Shown: positions 36,891-47,010 of the stretch, in pieces
Numbering within the stretch: the stretch's first letter is position 1
How the letters are laid out: the number at the start of each line of letters is the position of its first letter
Position numbers and translations under genes: made by a program
Notes under the pieces: model-generated
Told to the model about the DNA's origin: nothing
Seen by the model: only the letters and a program-made list of their open reading frames with translations
The model's database searches: none
DNA from: Rhodothermales bacterium
Lineage (GTDB): Bacteria > Bacteroidota > Rhodothermia > Rhodothermales > Bin80
Direction: 5' to 3'
NCBI GenBank assembly: GCA_951812585.1
Contig: OX638318.1
Coordinates: forward strand, 2,292,380 to 2,356,379
DNA length: 64,000 nucleotides

Positions 36891-38399
36891 CTATTCGGAC
36901 TTCTTCAGCGCCGTGCGAAACATTACGTATCCAGAATCTCCCTGGGGACGCATGACCGTCAAACGCATGGCTTTGCCGCTCTCTACCTTGTCATAGATCC
37001 GCTTCAGGTCGCGTACGGTCTGTATCGCCTCGCCATTGGCTTCTACGATCACATCAAACTGCATGAGCAGCGCATCTTGTGCAGCATCACTGCTCGGATC
37101 CACGCCCACCACCATGATGCCTTCAAAGTTAGGGGTTTCCTGCAGATCAAACTGTTGCGCTGCCCGGGCTGCATCGAAGCGCTCCAGCGTAAGTCCAAGC
37201 TCCTTGAAGCTGTCGTCTGCCTCCTCTGCCGGTCCGCGGAGGGGAACATCCCCATCGAGGTCCTCTGGACGTTCGTCCAAGCGCACGGTAAACGCCAGGG
37301 ATTCGTTGTCGCGCGTGATATCCATGGTGATTTCGTCCCCAGGCAGATGATTGCTTATGATGGTGCGCAGGTGGGAGAAATCTTCCAGCTCCTTGCCGTT
37401 GATGGCCGTAATGATGTCGCCAGGCTTAAATCCTGCGCGCTCCGCCACAGCGTTTGGCAGCACCGCGGTTACCTGCGCCGAGCCTGGGGGAATCCCCATG
37501 GCCTCAACCAAGGGCTGCGGCACGCGGTCAAAACCTACGCCCAAGAAGCCGCGCTTGATGGTGCCCGTGCTCTTGAGCTGCTGAATGGCATTGGTAACCG
37601 TGTTGACCGGCACGGCGAATCCAATGCCATTGTACACCCCAGTGCGGGATGCGATGAGCGTGTTGATGCCAATAAGGCGTCCTTGAAGATCCACCAAGGG
37701 CCCGCCCGAATTGCCGGGATTGATGGCGGCGTCGGTCTGGATCAGCATCGACCCGGCGTTGAGGTTGCTTACACGGCCCAGCCCGCTTACGATGCCTGCC
37801 GTAACGGTGTTGTTGAGGTCTTCCGACAGCGGAGAGCCGAAAGCCATGACCCATTGACCGACGCGTATGTCGTCCGCATCGCCGTAGGGGACCGTGGGCA
37901 GATCGTCCGCTTCGATCTTGAGCAGGGCCAGGTCAAAGAATGCGTCGCCGCCCACGAACTCTGCTTCCAGCACATGCCCTCCGTAGAGCGTGACATCAAG
38001 ATCTACGGCATTGGCGACTACATGGTAGTTGGTGACGATATAGCCATCGGAGCTGATCACGACGCCAGACCCAATGCCTTGCCGCTGCGGGTTGGGTAGT
38101 TCGTAAAACTGCTCGAAGGGTGTACCGCTGAAGGGATTGGTCTGCGCTTGTGCGGGACCACGGGTTTTGATCTGCACCACGGCCGGATTGACCGCGGCCG
38201 CCACATCGATAAAGGCTTGTTCAAGATCCAGCCGTGGCGTTATACCCACTGCGCTGACGGGTGCGGCGTAACTATTGGCTGTGATTTGCTCGCCGTTGCC
38301 TGTGAGGTTGGCCCCGGCCGTTGCAAACAGGACGCCCAAAACAAAGGCGCACGCCGCGAGTGCACCCAGTGAGATCCAAACAGTTTTTTTCATGGCCAT
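36891..38399 (-). CDS. degP: DegP/HtrA-type periplasmic serine protease
   Basis: The 502-residue protease/chaperone has an N-terminal signal anchor (about residues 5-27). The trypsin-like domain carries the catalytic triad His in VTNYHVV, Asp in FFDLALLKI and Ser in NPGNSGGPLV. Two PDZ domains follow (about 290-385 and 400-500; PGDIITAINGKELEDFSHL and FDVIVEANGEAIQTV). It degrades misfolded envelope proteins. It is followed 7 bp later by the ACT-domain gene. Assignment to DegP versus DegQ or DegS is not resolvable here. Confidence 0.93.
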   Translation of the reverse strand: MAMKKTVWISLGALAACAFVLGVLFATAGANLTGNGEQITANSYAAPVSAVGITPRLDLEQAFIDVAAAVNPAVVQIKTRGPAQAQTNPFSGTPFEQFYELPNPQRQGIGSGVVISSDGYIVTNYHVVANAVDLDVTLYGGHVLEAEFVGGDAFFDLALLKIEADDLPTVPYGDADDIRVGQWVMAFGSPLSEDLNNTVTAGIVSGLGRVSNLNAGSMLIQTDAAINPGNSGGPLVDLQGRLIGINTLIASRTGVYNGIGFAVPVNTVTNAIQQLKSTGTIKRGFLGVGFDRVPQPLVEAMGIPPGSAQVTAVLPNAVAERAGFKPGDIITAINGKELEDFSHLRTIISNHLPGDEITMDITRDNESLAFTVRLDERPEDLDGDVPLRGPAEEADDSFKELGLTLERFDAARAAQQFDLQETPNFEGIMVVGVDPSSDAAQDALLMQFDVIVEANGEAIQTVRDLKRIYDKVESGKAMRLTVMRPQGDSGYVMFRTALKKSE

Positions 38400-38469
38400 T
38401 CGGGTGTTTGACTATTGGTGTTGATGTGGCAAAAAACGCGCCAAGCAGTTGCCTTCGTATCTTTTGTAT

Positions 38470-39858
38470 CTACCGTCCCGGAAATCCCGGGCGCGTCATG
38501 TCGCGCACATCCAAGACGGCGTCCAGTGCGGCGTCGGTCAAAAGGTTTTGCTCCTTCACTACGGTGCGCACCGGTACGCGCCGTGTGGCGGCTTCCTTGG
38601 CCACCTTGGCCGCCGCATCATAGCCTATGGCCGCGTTGAGCGCAGTGGCGATAGACGGATTGAGTTCCAACAGCTCCCTGCAGCGGCTCCGGTCGGCCTC
38701 GATGCCGACCAGGCAACGGTCATGAAATGCGCGGCAGGCCCCCGCCAGAATGCTGATGCTGTCCAGCAGGCACGTCGCCATGATCGGCATCATCACATTC
38801 AGTTCCAGGTTGCCGTGTTGCGCGCTGATGGTCATCGTTGTGTGGTTGCCCATAACCCGCGCGCACACCATCATCATCGCCTCGCACAGCACGGGATTGA
38901 CCTTGCCCGGCATGATCGACGAGCCTGGCTGAACGGCCGGGAGCTTGATTTCAGCGAGGCCGCTGGTTGGGCCGCTTGATAGAAAGCGTATGTCGTTAGC
39001 GATCTTCATAAGGGAGACCGCCAAGGTGTTGAGGACACCGCTGGCCATCACCGCCCCGTCCTTGGCGGCCTGCGCCTCGAAGTGGTCCGCGGCTTCATGC
39101 AGCGTAAGGCCTGTGGCCTCGTTGACAAAGGCCAAGACGCGCGCGGGAAACTCCTCATGGCGATTGATGCCGCTGCCTGTAGCGGTTCCGCCCAGGGCTA
39201 CCTCCGACAATTCTTGCAGCGCGGCGTGCACGCGCCGCATGCTGTGCGCCACCTGCGATGCGTAGCCACCAAACTCCTGTCCCAGCCGAATGGGTGTCGC
39301 ATCCATCAGGTGCGTGCGCGCGCTCTTGATGACATCGTCAAATGCAGCCTGCTTCTCTGCCAAGGTCGCACGGAGCTGCTCAAGAGCGGGGAGCAGGTCG
39401 TCGCGCAGGGCTAGCGAGGCTGCCAGGTGCATCGCAGTGGGTATCACATCGTTGGACGACTGGCACATGTTCACTTGATCGTTCGGATGCACCGGTTGTC
39501 CTCCGAGTTCTTCCGAAGCCAGGCGGGCGATCACCTCGTTGGCGTTCATGTTCGTTGAGGTGCCGCTCCCGGTCTGGTAGACGTCTATGGGAAACTCTTC
39601 CAGCAGCTCTCCCCGGACGAGGCGAGCTGCCGCCCCCATGATGGCGCATGCCGCCGTGCCGTCCACTAAGCCCAGGTACGCGTTTGCTTTGGCGGCACCC
39701 TGTTTGATATAGCCAAGCGCCTGAATAAACCGCGCGGGCATTCGCTGTCCGCTGATGGGAAAGTTTTCCACCGCGCGCTGGGTCTGCGCCCCATACAGGG
39801 CGGTGGCCGGCACTGCGACTGTCCCGAGTGAGTCGTGCTCTGTTCGCGTCGCTGCCAT
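38470..39858 (-). CDS. fumC: Fumarate hydratase class II
   Basis: The 462-residue TCA-cycle enzyme belongs to the fumarase/aspartase superfamily. It has the GSGTSTNMNANEVIA motif, HPNDQVNMCQSSND, the catalytic His region SARTHLMDATPIRLGQEF, GGTATGSGIN and the signature GSSIMPGKVNPV. Length is normal for homotetrameric FumC. Fumarase is preferred over aspartase on overall motif content. Confidence 0.95.
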   Translation of the reverse strand: MAATRTEHDSLGTVAVPATALYGAQTQRAVENFPISGQRMPARFIQALGYIKQGAAKANAYLGLVDGTAACAIMGAAARLVRGELLEEFPIDVYQTGSGTSTNMNANEVIARLASEELGGQPVHPNDQVNMCQSSNDVIPTAMHLAASLALRDDLLPALEQLRATLAEKQAAFDDVIKSARTHLMDATPIRLGQEFGGYASQVAHSMRRVHAALQELSEVALGGTATGSGINRHEEFPARVLAFVNEATGLTLHEAADHFEAQAAKDGAVMASGVLNTLAVSLMKIANDIRFLSSGPTSGLAEIKLPAVQPGSSIMPGKVNPVLCEAMMMVCARVMGNHTTMTISAQHGNLELNVMMPIMATCLLDSISILAGACRAFHDRCLVGIEADRSRCRELLELNPSIATALNAAIGYDAAAKVAKEAATRRVPVRTVVKEQNLLTDAALDAVLDVRDMTRPGFPGR

Positions 39859-39929
39859 ACCACCTTCATGTGGACTATCTTGCCGCCATTGTAGTATAGT
39901 ACGCCTTTTCCTGAACTAGGTTAACCTGC

Positions 39930-40808
39930 ATGGAACGCGTACAGTCTGCCAGCGGCATGCGTCGCAGGGCCGATGCGCTGCGTTGCGGCGGGCGTAGACT
40001 GGTCCTGGTGCCAACGATGGGTGGCCTGCACCGCGGGCACCTTGCACTGATACGGGCCGCCCAAAAGCAGGGCGACCATGTCACGGTGTCCATTTTTGTC
40101 AACCCGACGCAATTTGCGCCGGGCGAGGATTATGCAGACTATCCGACAGACCTGGATCGCGACTGCATGCTCCTGGAAGAGACAGGCGCGGTTGACACAG
40201 TCTTCGCACCGACGGTAGACGAATTGTACCCGACAGGTGCCGCGCGGCAAGCCATGTGGGTGCAAAGCGAGTTGCTCACACGGCACCTCTGTGGGCCGCA
40301 CCGGCAAGGGCATTTTAGAGGTGTCCTGACGGTAGTCACGAAGCTATTCAGCTGTTGCAGACCACATGTCGCCCTCTTCGGTTTGAAGGATGCGCAGCAG
40401 TATATATTGCTTAAGCGACTCGTCGCGGAGCTGCTTTTGGATGTGGTCATCCTGGGACACGAAACCGTACGCGAGCCGGATGGCCTGGCGCTTTCGTCGC
40501 GCAATGCCTATTTGAGTCGCACGGATCGTGCGCAGGCCGTGGTGCTGTCCCGGAGCGTGACTGCGGCCCGGCGGGCCATCTTGAATGGTGAACGCAGGGT
40601 CACTGTGATTGAGGCCCTGATGCAGCGCATCATCCGCCAGGCACCCTCGGCGCGCCTGGAATACGCCGAGGTGGTGAGCACTGCAGATCTGCAGCCGCTG
40701 GAAGCCCTGCTTCCGGGCACTGAGGTGCTAGCGGCCGTTGCAGCCCGCTTTGGCAAGGCGCGCCTGATCGATAACCAGTTCGTGACCGTCCCCGCAGCGC
40801 GTGCATGA
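39930..40808 (+). CDS. panC: Pantothenate synthetase
   Basis: The 292-residue enzyme joins pantoate and beta-alanine using ATP, the last step of vitamin B5 synthesis. HIGH-like VPTMGGLHRGHLALI (the usual form is PTMGALHEGH, so two residues differ), SIFVNPTQFAPGEDYADYPT, HFRGVLTVVTKLF, FGLKDAQQ and LALSSRNAYLS are all present. It is divergent from fumC across a 71-bp gap that should carry both promoters. Confidence 0.95.
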   Translation: MERVQSASGMRRRADALRCGGRRLVLVPTMGGLHRGHLALIRAAQKQGDHVTVSIFVNPTQFAPGEDYADYPTDLDRDCMLLEETGAVDTVFAPTVDELYPTGAARQAMWVQSELLTRHLCGPHRQGHFRGVLTVVTKLFSCCRPHVALFGLKDAQQYILLKRLVAELLLDVVILGHETVREPDGLALSSRNAYLSRTDRAQAVVLSRSVTAARRAILNGERRVTVIEALMQRIIRQAPSARLEYAEVVSTADLQPLEALLPGTEVLAAVAARFGKARLIDNQFVTVPAARA

Positions 40809-41181
40809 TCGCGTGCTGCACCACATGCGCTCCGGTCCCGCCGCCGCTTGCAGCCGCGCCGAAGCGCGGGACGTACGGGACTGTGCAATATGAAAGGGCC
40901 ACGCATAAGGCAGGACGGGACCCTTCACTTGTGCCGCACGCATGGGCTATCTTGACTCGAAGGCGTGTGGGAGCCTGACGATTCAACTGCGACAGACGCG
41001 CTGCTTCGTGCTATGCAAAGACAGCTTCGTCTGGCGCAAACGCTCATTTGTTGCCGAGCCGGACTTGCCGGGCGTTGGCGCTGTGCACAACCCGTTCTGG
41101 TGCGGGCCATTGGGCACTGATGCATGGTCAAACCACCATTGGCATGAATCCGCACATGCGCAGTCCAGACGATCACCGTTG
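40809..41181. other. Intergenic region, nothing recognised
   Basis: This is about 370 bases between panC and the WG-repeat gene. An in-frame extension of the WG gene to 40942 is open but has atypical sequence before the signal peptide. I see no RNA gene or repeat. Confidence 0.35.
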
Positions 41182-42246
41182 ATGTTACGCTACCGTAACC
41201 TTAAAGCCATGGCGTGCGGCTATTTGTGGAAGGCAGCGTCGAGCATTTTGTGCACAGCATTGCTGCTTTTGTTGTGCTTCCCGGCTGTGGCGCAGGACGT
41301 GCTGTTTCCGTTTGCGGATCGGAGCCGGTACGGCTTCATCAACGCGGACGGAGATGTGGTCATTCCGCCGGGTTATGGCGGCGGGCAGATGACGAGCGAA
41401 GGGCTGACGGCCGTGCGCTTTGGCGGTGCCTGGGGATTCATCAACGGCCACGACTCAGTGGTGGTGGACTTTCGCTACGAATCGGTATTTCCCTTTTCTG
41501 AAGGCCGCGCGCGCGTGGAGAATCGAGGCTCCTGGCAATTCATTGATCTGCACGGGCAACCGATCTCGAATAAGCAGTACAGCAACGCTCTGGGCTTCTC
41601 GCACGGCCTTGCACCTGTGCAGGGCAAGCCGGGAACCATTGCGGGACTGGAACCGAAGTGGGGCTACATCGCGCCCGATGGCGAGGTCGCTATCAAGGAG
41701 CGGTTTATCCGTGCGCTGCCGTTTTCGGAAGGTCTGGCAGCGGTGGCTGTGGTGAAGAAGGTGCTCATTGTCAGCGTCAGTACGCGCTGGGGTTTCATCG
41801 ATAAGGACGGCGACTGGTTCATTGAACCACGGTTCCTGTCGGCCCGGGGCTTCTCCAGTGGACTCGCCCTCGTTCGCGCCAAAGACGCCTGGGGCTACAT
41901 TGATACCAGCGGTACGTTCGCTTTTGTGCCCGACTATGACCAGATGTTTTCGTTTTCCGAGGGTCTCGCACGCGTAGCCAAGGGTGGGGCCTGGGGCTTT
42001 ATCGACACCACCGGTGCGGAAGTCATCCGTACGGCCTTCGAAGGTGCGGACGACTTCTCGGAAGGACTAGCCCTCGTAAAGAGCGGTGGTAAGTGGGGCT
42101 ATATCGACGCAGAGGGGCGCATGGCCATTCCGGCGCAATATGAGCATGCCCGCCCATTCGCCAATGGACTGGCATACGTATTGCTGGACGGTCAGCCCGG
42201 ATACATCAACGCCAGCGGCGCGTTTGTATGGCGGCAGTCTCGATAA
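41182..42246 (+). CDS. Secreted WG-repeat protein
   Basis: The product has about 354 residues. A signal peptide (KAASSILCTALLLLLCFPAVAQ) is followed by about nine tandem WG/KWG repeats of 35-45 residues. Each has a core like WGFIDTTGAEVI with a following FSEGLA segment (for example AWGYIDTSG, KWGYIDAEG, QPGYINASG). Such repeats form a beta-structured solenoid or propeller; the function is unknown. ATG 41182 is chosen, and ATG 41209 just before the hydrophobic core is an alternative. Confidence 0.85.
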   Translation: MLRYRNLKAMACGYLWKAASSILCTALLLLLCFPAVAQDVLFPFADRSRYGFINADGDVVIPPGYGGGQMTSEGLTAVRFGGAWGFINGHDSVVVDFRYESVFPFSEGRARVENRGSWQFIDLHGQPISNKQYSNALGFSHGLAPVQGKPGTIAGLEPKWGYIAPDGEVAIKERFIRALPFSEGLAAVAVVKKVLIVSVSTRWGFIDKDGDWFIEPRFLSARGFSSGLALVRAKDAWGYIDTSGTFAFVPDYDQMFSFSEGLARVAKGGAWGFIDTTGAEVIRTAFEGADDFSEGLALVKSGGKWGYIDAEGRMAIPAQYEHARPFANGLAYVLLDGQPGYINASGAFVWRQSR

Positions 42247-42338
42247 GCCGCGCGCGGAGTGCCAGACGGGGCATACGCCGCCAAGGATGGGCGCGCCAGC
42301 TGCGCGCCGACAATCAGGACTGCGCCGGTCATACGGCG

Positions 42339-43304
42339 CTAAGCTGGATCGCGCTTGTCGTATGCCGCAATGATCTCCTTGACCAAGCGGTGGCGGACCA
42401 CATCGCCCTTGTTGAAATACACGAACTGGATGCCATCAATGCCATCAAGGATCTCTTGCGCCTCAATGAGTCCGCTCTGGCTTCGACTCGCCAGGTCAAT
42501 CTGCGTCACGTCGCCCGTAACAATTGCACGACTGGCGATGCCCAGCCGCGTAAGGAACATCTTCATCTGCATGGCGGTGGCGTTCTGAGCTTCGTCAAGA
42601 ATGACGAAAGCGCCATTGAGCGTGCGCCCGCGCATGAAGCCCAATGGCACAATCTCAATGACGCGATTCTCCATGTAGGTAGCGAGCTTGTCGGCTGGCA
42701 GTAGCGCCTCCAACGCGTCATAAAGCGGACGCAGGTACGGATCAATCTTGTCACGAAAATCGCCCGGCAAAAACCCCAGTCGCTCCCCGGCCTCGACCGC
42801 AGGACGGCACAGAATGATGCGCTGGACCTTCTTGTGCTTAAGCGCAGACACAGCCAGCGCCACCGCCAGAAACGTCTTGCCAGTCCCGGCAGGGCCGACA
42901 GCAAATACGATATCACTGTGGCGCACAGCATGCACAAAACGACTCTGGCCGCGCGTCTTCGTGCGTATCATGCCGCCCGAGAGGGTGTACAACACGACTT
43001 CGCCGATCGCGCCCAGGTCGGTGCTGGGTGTGGTCGTCACCACGGAAAGCACCGAGTCCACATCGGTATCGGTGAGTCCACCGCTGCGACCTGCGATCTG
43101 CGCAAGTTCGTCAAAGGTGCGCTCGATCATGCGCACGGCCGGCGCAGGCCCGCGCAGCTTCACGGTATTGCCGCGGGTAGAAAACTGCGTGCCAGGAAAA
43201 GCGGCCTCTACGCGTCGCAGATGTGCGTCATGGGAGCCAAAAAGAAGCAGAGGGCTGACCTTGTCTAGCGTAAGTGTTTTCTCTGTCAAGAGTGCTCCAA
43301 ACAA
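42339..43304 (-). CDS. phoH: PhoH-like ATPase
   Basis: The 321-residue cytoplasmic P-loop ATPase of the PhoH/PhoL type has an N-terminal KH-like domain (about residues 15-75) and then the ATPase core with Walker A GPAGTGKT (near residue 138), the RPAVEAGERLGFLPGD motif, Walker B FVILDEAQN and TGDVTQIDL. PhoH proteins are linked to RNA metabolism and ribosome assembly. Its start overlaps the leader region of divergent dapF. Confidence 0.93.
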   Translation of the reverse strand: MFGALLTEKTLTLDKVSPLLLFGSHDAHLRRVEAAFPGTQFSTRGNTVKLRGPAPAVRMIERTFDELAQIAGRSGGLTDTDVDSVLSVVTTTPSTDLGAIGEVVLYTLSGGMIRTKTRGQSRFVHAVRHSDIVFAVGPAGTGKTFLAVALAVSALKHKKVQRIILCRPAVEAGERLGFLPGDFRDKIDPYLRPLYDALEALLPADKLATYMENRVIEIVPLGFMRGRTLNGAFVILDEAQNATAMQMKMFLTRLGIASRAIVTGDVTQIDLASRSQSGLIEAQEILDGIDGIQFVYFNKGDVVRHRLVKEIIAAYDKRDPA

Positions 43305-43357
43305 ATCCGCGGGTTTTTTGTCTAACGGCTAACCCTCCCAATAGTGCCTGTAAGGCC

Positions 43358-44182
43358 ATGAAACGAAGGCTGGTGGTGGAGTTCACCAAGATGAGTGGCA
43401 ACGGCAATGACTTCATTGTCATAGACAACCGGTTCTACCACTTCACGGCGGATGAAATTGCTGCGTGGGCACCGCGCGTATGCCAACGTCACCATGGCGT
43501 CGGTGCGGACGGCATCTTGGCACTGGAGGCATCAGCGAATGGCAGCACGGCCTTCAAGATGCTGTACTACAATGCCGATGGCACCGAAGGGACGATGTGC
43601 GCCAATGGGGCGCGCTGCCTGGCCCGCTATGCTGTAGGCTGCGGCCTGTCCCCGGGCCGGCTGCGCTTCGACACGGCGTCGGGGCCCTGTGCCGCCATTG
43701 TGCCGGAAGATCCTACGGCGGATGTCCGCCTCTTTGTGGGTCAGCCGCGCCACTGGATTCCGCAGCATCGCGTCGCACAGGCGCTGCCAGAAGGCATAAG
43801 CGGCTTGCACTACCTCTGGACCGGAACCGAGCATGTCGTATGCTTGGTGGACGATGTGGAAAAAACGCCGGTGCCGCGCTGGGGACGAGCGATTCGCCGC
43901 GACGAAGCCTTGGCACCCGCCGGAGCCAACGTCAACTTTGTGAGCGTGACCGGTGCCGCCCGCCTTGCGGTGCGGACTTATGAGAAGGGCGTGGAGGCCG
44001 AAACCCTGGCCTGCGGCACCGGGGCGCTGGCTTCTGCCTTGGCGGTGCGCTACCTTGGGTATCAGCAGGCGGATGAGGTCATCATTCGGATGCCTGGGGG
44101 CGAACTCAAGGCGGGCCTTGCCGAACCGCTCTTTCTTGAAGGGCCGGCCGCAACCATCTTTCGCGGCTCGTTTGAGCTCTGA
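43358..44182 (+). CDS. dapF: Diaminopimelate epimerase
   Basis: The 274-residue cofactor-independent epimerase interconverts LL- and meso-diaminopimelate for lysine and peptidoglycan synthesis. FTKMSGNGNDFIVID opens the protein, the first catalytic Cys is in GTMCANGARC, and the second in AETLACGTGA. Start ATG 43358 gives the standard N-terminus; the frame is open further upstream but overlaps phoH antisense. Confidence 0.95.
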   Translation: MKRRLVVEFTKMSGNGNDFIVIDNRFYHFTADEIAAWAPRVCQRHHGVGADGILALEASANGSTAFKMLYYNADGTEGTMCANGARCLARYAVGCGLSPGRLRFDTASGPCAAIVPEDPTADVRLFVGQPRHWIPQHRVAQALPEGISGLHYLWTGTEHVVCLVDDVEKTPVPRWGRAIRRDEALAPAGANVNFVSVTGAARLAVRTYEKGVEAETLACGTGALASALAVRYLGYQQADEVIIRMPGGELKAGLAEPLFLEGPAATIFRGSFEL

Positions 44183-44185
44183 CCG

Positions 44186-46297
44186 CTACTGCTGAAGCGG
44201 CAGCAAGTCCGTCCGCAGGTCTTCGATGTCCGCTGTCTCTCGCAGAAAGGCGATCCACTGATCTACGATCAGATTCTCCTTTTCGGCTAGCAGCTCTGCG
44301 CGGCGTGAAGTCATCGCGTCCTCATCCAGCGGAGCCGGGCTGCTCTTTGCCGTGGTGCGCACGACGAATACCGCATTGGCCCCCTCAATGACGCCTGAAT
44401 CCTCTCCTTCCTCAAGCCCAAACACCGTGCCCACGAAGAGGAGATCGCGTCCGAGCCCGGGCACCACCGGATCGTGGAAAGCCAGTCGATCAATGGCCGA
44501 AGGCTGTTGCGCTAAGGCTTGCACCAATCCATCAAAGCCGCCTTGTGCATAGGCTTCGCTCATCCGCTCGCGCTGGTAAGCCTTCTTCTTCGCCAACAGC
44601 GCCTGCGGGCGAAGAACAGCTTCGACCTCTTCCAGCGGCTGCGTGCCTTCCTCCTGGATGGACACGACATGCGCCATGATCGCCAGCTCGTTCAGCTCAA
44701 TGATCGGGCTGATGCTGCCTTCTTTTGCGCCCTCGAGAAACTTGGCCAAGGCGCGGCTGGTGCCGATGCCGGGAATAGCAATCTGATCCGCTTCCATGTT
44801 CATCGACTGCAGCGCGATATTGCGGCGCGCAGCCTCGCCGGCAAAGTCGTTGGTTTCCTCGCCGAAGTAGCTCAGATCCTCCAGCGATTCGGTGAGCGCA
44901 TTCAGCGTAGCCACCGATGCATCCAGCATGACCCCCAGCCGGGCTAACTGAACCTCTACCTGTGCGCGCGCTGTGGTTTCGATCAGGTGGAAGCCGAACT
45001 GGGTCTGCACCGGGCCGACGACCCGGCCTGTGCGGCCGCCGAATGCCGCCTCCTGGAAGGCTTCGACCATGGTGCCCTCACCGAACCAGCCAAGGTCTCC
45101 ACCCCGGGCACCGCTGCCCGGATCATCAGAATACTCGGCGGCCAGATCGCCTATGGATTCGCCGCTCGACAGCCGCTGCTGCACCTCGCGAATAGTTGTG
45201 CGCGCGGCCGCCTCTTCTTCGGCATCCCCTTCGGTGGCTCGCACCAGGATGTGGCGCGCCCGGACGTTGGTCTCCTCTGTCGGACGGGTATCGACCACCT
45301 TGACCAGCTGCACCATGCCATCTATGACCATGGGCCCCACGATAAGGCCAGGAACAATGGGTTCGCTGCCCTCAAACACGGTCTCTGCAAGCGCTGCATC
45401 CAGGTCGGAAGGGCCTAGGAATGCTTCAGACCACGGCGCTTCGGATCCGATACTGGCCAAGTACGACGAGTCGTCCTCGGCGGAAGCAAAGCTGCCCTGC
45501 AGTCGTGCGACTTCATTGAATACTGCGGCCGTGTCCTCCTGCGATGGCAGTTTGGAAAGCGAAGCCAGTTCAATGGAGTACACGCGCCTGCGATGGAAGT
45601 CCTCCTCGTGATCGTTGTAGTAGCGCTGAATATCCCGGCCAGACAGGGCAACCACTGAATCCGGCACATCCGCGTACCGCAGGTAGAAGAACGTGGCACT
45701 AGCGCCCTGCGCCTCCAGGTGCCAATCCTCTCTGACATCAGCATCGGAGACACGCACCGTGGCGTTGATCGCTTCGTCAAACTTCGCGCGGCGGCGGTCC
45801 TGCCGGATGTACTCCTCTATCTGAATCCAGGTGCCTTCCTGTTCTGGTGAATCGATGACGCTCTGTAGCAGGCTGCGGTCCACGGCGCCGGATTGGTCCG
45901 CGAAATTAGCCAGTATAATGCCGTGCGGTCTGTCGCCGATGATGAGGTCCTGAATCTCACGGTTGCTGACCGTGATGCCCAAGCGGTCCATTTCATGCTT
46001 GCGGAGCCGGTCGTTGACCAGTGTGTTGTATGCCCGCTCACGCTCAAACTCCAGCCGCTCCGGCTCCACCGCCGTGTTGGTCATCTGACGGATCTGCTCC
46101 AGCTGAAATTCCAGCTGCTGGCTGTACTCCTCTCGCGTGACCACATCCCCATCTACGACAATGACCTTGCCGAGCGGGTCGGTCCCGATGGTGTCAAAGA
46201 CGCCGGAGTCCTGCAGGACCCACAGCCCTCCAAATGACAGCACGAGAATCCACAGGATGATGCCTGTGTTCTCGCGCATGCGGTTCATCGTGCCCAT
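44186..46297 (-). CDS. ppiD: PpiD-type peptidyl-prolyl isomerase/chaperone
   Basis: The 703-residue protein has a single N-terminal transmembrane helix (IILWILVLSFGGLWVL), a SurA/PpiD N-terminal chaperone domain (about 45-290), a parvulin PpiC domain (about 345-445; RARHILVRATEGD, DDPGSGARGGDLGWFGEGTM, QTQFGFHLIE), and a second helical region. It assists folding of exported proteins at the periplasmic side of the inner membrane. Met 4 is an alternative start. Confidence 0.9.
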   Translation of the reverse strand: MGTMNRMRENTGIILWILVLSFGGLWVLQDSGVFDTIGTDPLGKVIVVDGDVVTREEYSQQLEFQLEQIRQMTNTAVEPERLEFERERAYNTLVNDRLRKHEMDRLGITVSNREIQDLIIGDRPHGIILANFADQSGAVDRSLLQSVIDSPEQEGTWIQIEEYIRQDRRRAKFDEAINATVRVSDADVREDWHLEAQGASATFFYLRYADVPDSVVALSGRDIQRYYNDHEEDFHRRRVYSIELASLSKLPSQEDTAAVFNEVARLQGSFASAEDDSSYLASIGSEAPWSEAFLGPSDLDAALAETVFEGSEPIVPGLIVGPMVIDGMVQLVKVVDTRPTEETNVRARHILVRATEGDAEEEAAARTTIREVQQRLSSGESIGDLAAEYSDDPGSGARGGDLGWFGEGTMVEAFQEAAFGGRTGRVVGPVQTQFGFHLIETTARAQVEVQLARLGVMLDASVATLNALTESLEDLSYFGEETNDFAGEAARRNIALQSMNMEADQIAIPGIGTSRALAKFLEGAKEGSISPIIELNELAIMAHVVSIQEEGTQPLEEVEAVLRPQALLAKKKAYQRERMSEAYAQGGFDGLVQALAQQPSAIDRLAFHDPVVPGLGRDLLFVGTVFGLEEGEDSGVIEGANAVFVVRTTAKSSPAPLDEDAMTSRRAELLAEKENLIVDQWIAFLRETADIEDLRTDLLPLQQ

Positions 46298-46321
46298 GTG
46301 CCTACCAGGTTGGGTGCTGCG

Positions 46322-46573
46322 TCAACAATCTACATGCACTAGCTTCCGATTGGCTCGCGTCGTGGAGAACCGCACGGTGCCGCTGGTTGTGGCGTACAGG
46401 GTGTCATCGCCTCCTCGCCCTACGTTATTGCCCGGGTGCACCTTGGTGCCCCGCTGCCGGACGATGATGCCGCCTGCCTTGATCGCCTGCCCGCCGAAGA
46501 CCTTGATGCCCAGCATCTTCGGGTTGGAATCCCGCCCGTTCTTGGTCGAACCGACGCCTTTCTTGTGTGCCAT
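46322..46573 (-). CDS. rpmA: Large ribosomal subunit protein bL27
   Basis: The 83-residue protein starts [19 protein letters not shown], the flexible tail that reaches toward the peptidyl-transferase centre, followed by the small beta fold ([22 protein letters not shown]). It follows rplU by 14 bp, the usual L21-L27 operon. Confidence 0.97.
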   Translation of the reverse strand: MAHKKGVGSTKNGRDSNPKMLGIKVFGGQAIKAGGIIVRQRGTKVHPGNNVGRGGDDTLYATTSGTVRFSTTRANRKLVHVDC

Positions 46574-46587
46574 GACTATCGTGTGAA

Positions 46588-46905
46588 TTATGCGACAGAA
46601 ACAGCGTCCACACGGATTTGCGTGTACCGCTGCCGATGGCCGCGCTTGACCTTATAGCGCTTGCGACGCTTCTTCTTGAAGACGATGATCTTGTCTCCAC
46701 GGACATGTCCCAGAACCGTCGCAGTCACGGTGGCACGGTCCACGGTCGGCGTGCCTACGCTGACATCTTCACCGTTTGCCACGAGCAGCACGCGGTCCAG
46801 GACAATCGTGTCCTCGGCACTTTGCTGCGCCATAAACGGTACAAAAAGCGTGTCCGATTCGCGGACCTTGAACTGCTTACCCTGAATATCTACAATGGCG
46901 TACAT
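46588..46905 (-). CDS. rplU: Large ribosomal subunit protein bL21
   Basis: The 105-residue protein starts [14 protein letters not shown] and contains the basic [20 protein letters not shown] segment that binds 23S rRNA. The open frame extends far upstream (to 47424), but that part is antisense to the FAH gene, so ATG 46905 is the start. Confidence 0.97.
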   Translation of the reverse strand: MYAIVDIQGKQFKVRESDTLFVPFMAQQSAEDTIVLDRVLLVANGEDVSVGTPTVDRATVTATVLGHVRGDKIIVFKKKRRKRYKVKRGHRQRYTQIRVDAVSVA

Positions 46906-47010
46906 GTCATGTGCTCTTCTTAGGGGCACCACTTGGGCGCGAGAGTGACAGCCCGAAGAAACGCACGGCGAGCGGGAAAGATCCGCGAGCTCCGATCCTG
47001 ACTTTCGGCT